From assembly GCF_014356525.2 (NCBI RefSeq), contig NC_052507.1, forward strand, positions 6,953,561 to 7,017,560: DNA of 64,000 nt, read 5' to 3'. Positions 57,652 to 64,000 of this stretch are shown piece by piece. A model generated the notes under the pieces. It was not told the origin of the DNA and made no database searches. It saw only the letters and a program-made list of their open reading frames with translations. The position numbers and the translations under genes were made by a program. Each line of letters starts with the position of its first letter. Positions within the stretch are counted from its first letter, which is position 1. The stretch is from Nilaparvata lugens. Lineage: Eukaryota > Arthropoda > Insecta > Hemiptera > Delphacidae.

Positions 57652-58664
57652 CAGTGGTCGCCAAACAGTCGATCGCGAGCTACCGGTAGATCGTGGGGTA
57701 GTTTTTGTAGCTCACAGAAATGCTCGTGCGAAAGAATGTAGTTCAGTTTGAATATATACTTTGTTATAGTTCTGACACTGTGTTACTTGTAAATATTTGA
57801 GGTACTCAATACCTCAATACTCCAAGGAAAGTAAGTGTTTTTTCAAAATATTTACTAGTAACACAGTGTCTGAACTATAACAAAGTTATTATATAGTGTT
57901 TCGTCATGGAAAACAACATCAATTTGAATATAATATACACTTTCCCAGTCTGAAGAAAATTAATGACGAGAAAAATCCTCCACAGCACCGCAGCAATAAC
58001 CAAGAAGAATACGTTACAATTCTTTCAGACTTGTGACAACAGTTTGATCAACGATTTAAAGATTTTAAAAGCATATCAAATATGGTAAAATTCATCAACT
58101 CTCTTTTGTTAAGATCTATGCAGAAGATTTTGCAGCTTGTGTTGTACAACATTTTGGTGGATATCAGGCTTCAGTTGAAATGGTATTTGTGGATTTTCAA
58201 AATGATCTGTCTCCCAGATCACTTCCATAACTGGAAATATTTGGCCTGAAGTCCCAAAAGAAAAATATCCAAATATTATTCTAGTTGCATAGAGGTTGAA
58301 AGCCATGTTCAGCTCTACTCACTTGTGTGAAGCATCTCTTTCAATTATGAAATTCATTAAAAATCTATATAGGAACAGACTGAACTATGAACATTTGGAT
58401 AACTGCATCAGAATGGCGGCTACAACGCACACTACAAACATCAAGAAAATACTTGATGACCAAAAAGAGTTCCACTGCTCTCATTGAAATGTACATTTGA
58501 ACTTTTTTTATACTTTTTGCTATGATATATGAGTAGATTTCAACACTAGAAATGTATCTTTATAGGCAATAAAATATACTTTCTTCAGTCTAATATTCGT
58601 TGGTAGCTCACTAGATTTATAAATGCTATTCAAGCTCACAGGCTCATAAGTTTGGCGACCATTG
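57652..58664 (+). mobile_element. hAT element, 1013 bp deletion derivative with 8 bp target duplication
   Basis: Inverted ends CAGTGGTCGCCAAAC / GTTTGGCGACCATTG, flanked by ATCTAGCA at 57644-57651 and 58665-58672. Sub-terminal GATCGCGAGCTACCGGTAGA. Holds only the end of a transposase gene. Confidence 0.95.
57960..58487 (+). pseudogene. hAT transposase C-terminal remnant
   Basis: Broken by several stops up to 58290, then open: FSSTHLCEASLSIMKFIKNL, YRNRLNYEHLDNCIRMA and a stop at 58485. This is the hAT dimerization region, of the type related to ZBED5/GTF2IRD2-like proteins. N-terminal DNA-binding and most catalytic sequence are missing. Confidence 0.85.
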
Positions 58665-59141
58665 ATCTAGCAGTAACCCAGTTGTCAATATTTGCAGTAG
58701 CAGAAGTCTTCGGGGTGATTTACAGCATTTAATTTGGATATTCGTTAAACACTAATTTATTAATTCATTAGCATTTGAATAAATGCAATTTCTCAGTAAA
58801 TTCCATCATCTGACCATATTCCTTTTAAGTAGTATAAACCCTTTCCATTCAACACATGCTAGATGTGGAGTGGATCTTACAATAGTGCAGGTTCATAGGT
58901 TGCTAACGTTATTTCAATCTTTACAGATTTCTCCATACACACGTTCAGATTCACCTTGAGGCCAGGCGCCTCAAGACAGACCTTCATATTCAACGTCGCA
59001 TGTGAGGACGCCTTGAGTCTGTGAAAATGTGAGGGTGTTGAGGCTTCAAGGATAAACGCAATGGATAAACTGGTACCGTATTTGTTTTGTTAATGTATTA
59101 GCTATTTTTAGAAATTTCCACACAAAAATGTTTAGTCTAAG

Positions 59142-60205
59142 TGCCGGTTGCACAAATGCCGGCTAAATTTTAATCTTGATCATTTTTACTTTCCTTGCCC
59201 TATTACCATAGGTAAGGAAAGTATTGCTTTCCGAAAAAAATTAAGGTACCCCAATTTCTAAGTTTCTATACGTTTCAAGGTCCCCTGAGTCCAAAAAAGT
59301 GGTTTTTGGGTATTGGTCTGTGTGTGTGTGTGTGTGTGTGGTGTGTGTGTGTGTGTGTGTGTATGTGCGTCTCTGTACACGATATCTCATCTCCCAATTA
59401 ACGGAATGACTTGAAATTTGGAACGTAAGGTCCTTACAATATAAGGATCAGACACGAACAATTTCGATCAAATGCGATTCAAGATGGCGGCTAAAATGGC
59501 TAAAATGTTGTCAAAAACAGGGTTTTTCGCGATTTTCTCGAAAACGGCTTCAATGATTTTGATTAAAGTTATACCTGAAATAGTCATCGATAAGCTCTAT
59601 CAACTGCCACAAGTCTCATATCTGTAAAAATTTCAGGAGCTCCGCCCCATCTATGCAAAGTTTGATTTTAGATTCTCAATTATCAGGCTTCAGATACAAT
59701 TTAAACAAAAAAATTCGAGTGGAATAGATTGAGCATGAGAATCTCTACAATTAATGTCTAGTAACATTTTCACCTAAAATTAAAAATAAGCTCGAAATTC
59801 GAGAAAATGTGATTATCCAATTGCAAACTGTTGATTCTATTAAATGATTCACTATGAAGAGATAGCAGACCTCGTGCGTCTCCAGCGTTATTGCCCTGTC
59901 ACCAGCTGGCTCAAATCTTTGAATAGTAGACTTGAGATGCGCGGGAACACTAGTGTCAGACTGTCAGGTGATCAATTTTCATAACGGCAAGGAAAGTTGT
60001 GTGAGTGCGCCACACCAGATTTTTGTAATAGGTCTTGCAAGACCTTGCAATACATTGTCATTGTGATAAAGAATACTTAAAAAATGAAAATTTCACGAGA
60101 ACCAACCAGAGAAGCCGTGTTTTTAAAAAGGTCTTCTCTGATTGGTTCTCGTGAAACCAATCACGATTCAAACTCAATCAGCTTTTGTACAACCAGGCCT
60201 TGAAT
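59142..60205. mobile_element. GCCCGGTTG-family MITE, split by N2 insertion
   Basis: Left part 59142-59184 (GTGCCGGTTGCACAAATGCC), right part about 60022-60205 (CACGAGAACCAACCAGAGAA ... TTTTGTACAACCAGGCCTT). Confidence 0.8.
59185..60021 (+). mobile_element. element N2 nested in MITE
   Basis: CTTTCCTTGCCCTATTACCA to GAGTGCGCCACACCAGA, with (GT)n at 59320-59362; flanked by TTTTTA and TTTTTG. Confidence 0.85.
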
Positions 60206-60470
60206 AAGTAACATAATGCTTGGTGATTATTCCTATAGCGGGCCATTCACTATCCGATATGTTATCCAACTTGAGGTTCATCAATTCGACGTTGGTAAGT
60301 GAATGGGGTTTCTGTGGGAGGGGTGTATGCTGTCGGAAGTCTGGTGGACTGTTCAACTGACTTGTCCGACCTCGCAAGGTCATCCGACAAGACAGCTCCG
60401 ATTTGGAACCTGAGTGGGAATGTTGCAGTACAAATAGCGAACCAATGGCTGCTGCCATGATTGAAATTGA
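60206..60470 (-). other. unassigned open frame
   Basis: Minus frame 60174-60458 opens ATGGCAGCAGCC in good context and reads SGSKSELSCRMTLRGRTSQL and NLKLDNISDSEWPAIGI. It runs into the MITE at its end. No family recognised; the start is next to a retroelement tail. It could be a first exon of an unseen gene or a retroelement piece. Confidence 0.25.
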
Positions 60471-60870
60471 AATTTATTTGCCAAACATGTAGACATTTCT
60501 ACTACAATCCACAAAATAATATCAGTAATAAAGTTAACAAAAGTACAAAAATAGCAGAACCAATGAAATGAAATGAGAAAATTCTTTATTAGGCGGAGTT
60601 AGGACTTTCAAGTCCTCTCTACCACTCAACCTCAAACCAATGGCTGCTAACATGATTGAAATTGAAATTTATTTGCCAAATAATTTTACAGACATTTCTA
60701 CAATCCACAAAATAATATCAGTAATAAAGTTAACAAAAGTACAAAAATAGCAGAACCAATGGCTGCTAACATGATTGAAATTGAAATTTATTTGCCAAAT
60801 AATTTTACAGACATTTCTACAATCCACAAAATAATATCAGTAATAAAGTTAACAAAAGTACAGAATTAAA
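60462..60870 (-). repeat. tandem copies of a non-LTR 3' end with (TTTCAA) tail
   Basis: About 116 bp unit (ATTGAAATTGAAATTTATTT ... AGTACAAAAATAGCAGAACC) three times. After the first unit, 60566-60640 is the separate (CATTT)n-tailed fragment. Confidence 0.8.
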
Positions 60871-61502
60871 CAACTGATTCAATTCTGGAAAGTTTCTGTT
60901 GTGTGTTGTTGAATAAGTAGACGATTAGTAATTTGACAAGTTGTTTATTAATCAGACAAATAGACATGAAGACATAGACAAGAAGACAAAACAGTTCAGG
61001 TCATACATAACCTCATAACGATTCACCCTGGCTTGGCCCGCGCTTCCTTCTCTTGTTGCCAACTGAATGAATGAATCAGTACCAACATACAACAGTTTCA
61101 AGGCTGGAAGGTTTCCAAACAGTCTCATGACAGCTAGGACGTTGCCAATACACAAGACAGGGGAATCTAGTAATCCTGCAAACATCAGGCCAATCTGCAT
61201 TGTTCCAGTCTTCTCAAAGGTGATCGAGACGGAGATGAGGATGCAGTTGACCAACTTATTTGAAGGAAACAACCTGCTGCCCTCTTCACAACACGGTTTC
61301 AGGAATGGTTAATCCACGACAAGCGTTCTACTAGCATTGACAGACACTATCCAGAGTGCTTTTGAGGCTAGCAATTCCCTAGCCCTCACACTATGTGATT
61401 TCAGTAATGCCTTTGACTGCTTCCTCACAAAATAATGATGGAAAAGCTTTAGAGATATGGTCTAGGTGGCACAGTCCTGGGAACAGTGGCACCTTACCTT
61501 AA

Positions 61503-62172
61503 GGCGGTGCAAAGGCTAAAAATAAACTTTTTACTCGTGATAATTTTCAAAGTTTTTCGATTTGTATACTATCAAGCTATCAAAATGAAAAAGGTTTCTC
61601 AGGAAATAATTACTTTTTGAGATATGAGCGCCTAAAGTTATATTTTTGGGACAGAACATTTCAAATTCGGTAAGAGATAAATCCATGAGATTTAGGGCCG
61701 TTTGCACAGTTACAGTTTAAACTAGATTTTATTTTAAACAGGATTAAATACATATCTCGTTTGTTGTCAAGTGGCTCATTTTGAGTTTAAACCACCAGCT
61801 GATTGAATTCAGTTTAAGCTTTGACTGTGCAAACGGCCCTCAGAGGATAGATTCAATTCACTAAAAATAACTTTTAGTTGAGTTATTTTTGGTAAATTGA
61901 ATAACTTTTTCAAAACTTGATATTTTTAGAAAATTTATGTTTTACTAGAACAACAATACCATGAAAAATCCATCCTCCAAATCTCATGGATTTATCTCTC
62001 ACCGAATTTGAAATGTTCTGTCCCAAAAATTCAAACTTCAGGCGCTCATATCTCAAAAAGTGATGATCGGAAAAAAATGTTTTCCTGAGAAAACTTTTTC
62101 ATTTTGATAGCTTGATAATATACAAATCGAAAAACTTTGAAAAATATCACGAGTAGAAAGTTTATTTTTGCC
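61503..62172. mobile_element. TTAA-flanked foldback inserted in LINE
   Basis: TTAA at 61499-61502 and 62173-62176; arms of about 175 bp (AAAATAAACTTTTTACTCGT ... AATTCGGTAAGAGATAAATC) mirrored. The left tip has an extra GGTGCAAAGGC. A second MITE sits in its loop. Confidence 0.9.
61691..61842. mobile_element. MITE with GGGCCGTTTGCACAG termini
   Basis: GGGCCGTTTGCACAGTTACA at the left, GACTGTGCAAACGGCCCT at the right, nested in the loop of the foldback. Confidence 0.85.
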
Positions 62173-62234
62173 TTAAAGGCAGAAAGCAAGTGGTCAAACA
62201 GTTAAGTTCTCCTCCAATTTTCGTCATATAACAC

Positions 62235-62646
62235 TATAACTAGTAGTTATGTGAACAGTAGACCTCACGCAGTATTCTCATCCTCAAGTACCTGATTGAA
62301 ACTATAATAGACCTTATACAGCAATAGACTGGCTTATCCACACATTAATTTGTGTAATCACTTGTCAGCTAGCTGATTATGATGAATAATATTCTATAGT
62401 CTGATTTTTACTCTAATATTGGCGTATGAAGGAGGCTCCTTTTTCCTTTTATATTATCCTTGAAATGCAAAGTTTCCAATAACCTTGTATATACGTCGAC
62501 GCGCAATTAAAAAATGAACATACCTGTCAAATTTCATGAAAATCTATTACCGCGTTTCGCCGTAAATGCGCAACATATAAACATTTAAACATTAAGAGAA
62601 ATGCCAAACCGTCGACTTGAATCTTAGACCTCACTTCGCTCGGTCA
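62235..62646 (+). mobile_element. interspersed repeat N1 inserted in LINE
   Basis: ACTAGTAGTTATGTGAACAG to CTCACTTCGCTCGGTCAA; the LINE resumes about 110 bp later. Confidence 0.85.
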
Positions 62647-63199
62647 AAAATCAAGCAAAGCTTGGTAGTATATGACACGTCAAAAATATTGAGTACAGTA
62701 GGCTACTCAAAATAAGTAATTATAAAACAGAGAAAAACTTAGAAGTGCCACTTCAAAATTGAAGGCTGTGGAGTATGGTGTACCACAATGTTCAGTCCTA
62801 GAGCCCATGCTGTTCATATTGCTTATGAACGACTTCACGAGCAGGCAGGGTGCAGTACTCTTTGCAAATGACACCACCTTGATATCCAGAGGCACCACCA
62901 TCGAACAGGTGAGAGAAAGGTCTACCAGTCTTATTGAGGAAGCCAAGCTATGATTCTAGGCTAACAAATTAAAGCTCAATGAAGATAAAACGAGCATCCC
63001 ACTCTTCTCATTGAAAAGACAAACAGCTGCAGAAGAACCAGTGAATCTGCTAGGATCCTCGATGGACAGGAGTTTGAGTTGGAATCACCACGTTCAACAG
63101 GTGTGCAGGAAACTTTCAAGAGTATTATAACCTACCTCCTCAGAAAATTGAGACAACACTTGGTTGAACATAACAGCCTCATGATGGCGTACCATTCAC

Positions 63200-63405
63200 T
63201 TTTCCAGAGCCACATCAACTATGGCTATGTGACACATTAACTATTGCTATGTGCCACATTAACTATGGCTATGTGACACATTAACTATTGCTATGTGCCA
63301 CATTAACTATGGCTATGTGACACATTAACTATGGCTATGTGACACATTAACTATGGCTATGTCACACATTAACTATGGTTATGTGGCACATTAACTATGA
63401 TGTTG
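63200..63405. repeat. minisatellite, about 23 bp x 8
   Basis: ACATTAACTATGGCTATGTG repeated with alternation of GGCTATGTGAC and TTGCTATGTGCC; interrupts the LINE sequence. Confidence 0.9.
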
Positions 63406-64000
63406 ATCAGCAATACTGAATTCCTCCACTGAATAAAATGGATTCACAATCAGCCAGGATCTAAGTAACTTCCATGTTCAACTGGCCCAATAAAAACTTG
63501 AAACTATGGGTTACTGCTATGAGGCCATTAACCAGCCGTCCATGATGTGCTGCTCCTGCAGAGGAAATTTACCTTCCATACTTCAGGGATCATTGCAGGC
63601 CTCTCTTCAGGAGTCTTGGAATCCTCACTGTTTACAAGCCAGTATGTACTGTCCACACTGATGTACATGAAGAAAAACCAGTATCTGCTACAAATAAGAG
63701 GTGATATACATGCATACAATACTGGACATGCTGCCTCATAGGAGATATCTCGAAGCAGACTGGCTGAAACTTACGACAGCTTCCCAACACAGGCTATAAA
63801 ATTATTATTTTCCGTTCAGAAAATACCAATGTGTCATACATAGAAAAAATGAGAAGTTCTGAATTTATTAAAATTGTATTGATTTGCTTCTGATGAAGAA
63901 AAATAATAAATTTGACAGTCTTCCCAAGGAGATACAAGGCAAACCGAACTCTAGGTTCTACACAACACAATATTGTGAAGAGCAAACTTGTTTAAAGGCC

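Larger units (their letters stand above)
57360..58800. mobile_element. foldback arms of the 16571-17013 family, split by a hAT element
   Basis: AATGCTGTAAATCACCCGGA ... CTAGATGGAAATTCGATGAG pairs with its complement at 57500-57600. A further arm resumes at 58673 with CAATATTTGCAGTAGCAGAA, after the hAT insertion at 57652-58664. Confidence 0.8.
61065..63985 (+). pseudogene. degenerate LINE (non-LTR retrotransposon) with nested insertions
   Basis: RT segments in order: FPNSLMTARTLPIHKTGESS, ANIRPICIVPVFSKVIETEM, LPSSQHGFRNG-stop, LTLCDFSNAFDC (61065-61490); then YLK|GRKQVV across an insertion at TTAA; then EYGVPQCSVLEPMLFILLMN and LFANDTT (62759-62950); NKLKLNEDKT; and C-terminal pieces to about 63985. 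The catalytic box is FAND rather than FADD, and several stops and frameshifts are present. Dead copy. Confidence 0.85.

Noticed and set aside
60952..61272. Minus-strand 106-codon frame
   Set aside because: Antisense of the LINE reverse-transcriptase segment.

Overview
This is a piece of an animal nuclear genome: AT-rich, intron-rich and full of nested transposable elements. Two protein genes can be read by splicing. They encode an insect moulting-hormone P450 (CYP307, Spook family) and a p53-family tumour suppressor. The gene content says arthropod. The LINE types, the DUF4817-type mariner relic and the repeat style suggest a hemipteran, perhaps a planthopper, but the species is inference. 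No bacterial-type features, CRISPR array or viral genome was seen.

Layout. 1-8.3 kb is non-coding and repeat-rich (a tRNA-derived SINE with a perfect target duplication, several MITEs, a nested repeat pair). 8.3-19.9 kb carries five + strand exons of CYP307. All five exons join in phase and end at a TAG at 19867-19869. The N-terminal membrane-anchor exon is not in the window and should lie upstream. 19.9-33 kb is intergenic: an array rich in TGACTCA motifs, a CRE-containing palindrome, foldback elements and a 3.7 kb scrambled repeat array. 33.3-52.9 kb carries the minus-strand p53 gene. Four exons that join in phase encode a complete DNA-binding domain with all four zinc ligands. Candidate N-terminal exons, a candidate short alternative first exon and a candidate C-terminal tetramerization/coiled-coil exon are also present. 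53-64 kb, upstream of p53, holds a 765 bp tandem duplication, a minisatellite, a hAT deletion derivative with an 8 bp target duplication, and a decayed LINE with other elements inserted in it.

The two genes are transcribed towards each other and have no evident functional link: CYP307 acts in ecdysteroid synthesis in the endoplasmic reticulum, p53 is a nuclear stress-response transcription factor. Their introns (up to about 6 kb) are swollen by mobile elements. Most of the remaining sequence is non-autonomous DNA transposons of at least eight families, non-LTR retrotransposon ends and tandem repeats. Insertions within insertions give a readable relative chronology.

Everything was read by eye. 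Splice sites were chosen by GT/AG, phase agreement and family resemblance. Exon borders inside conserved domains are firm; the terminal exons of p53 are hypotheses. Repeat borders are approximate unless a target duplication is stated.
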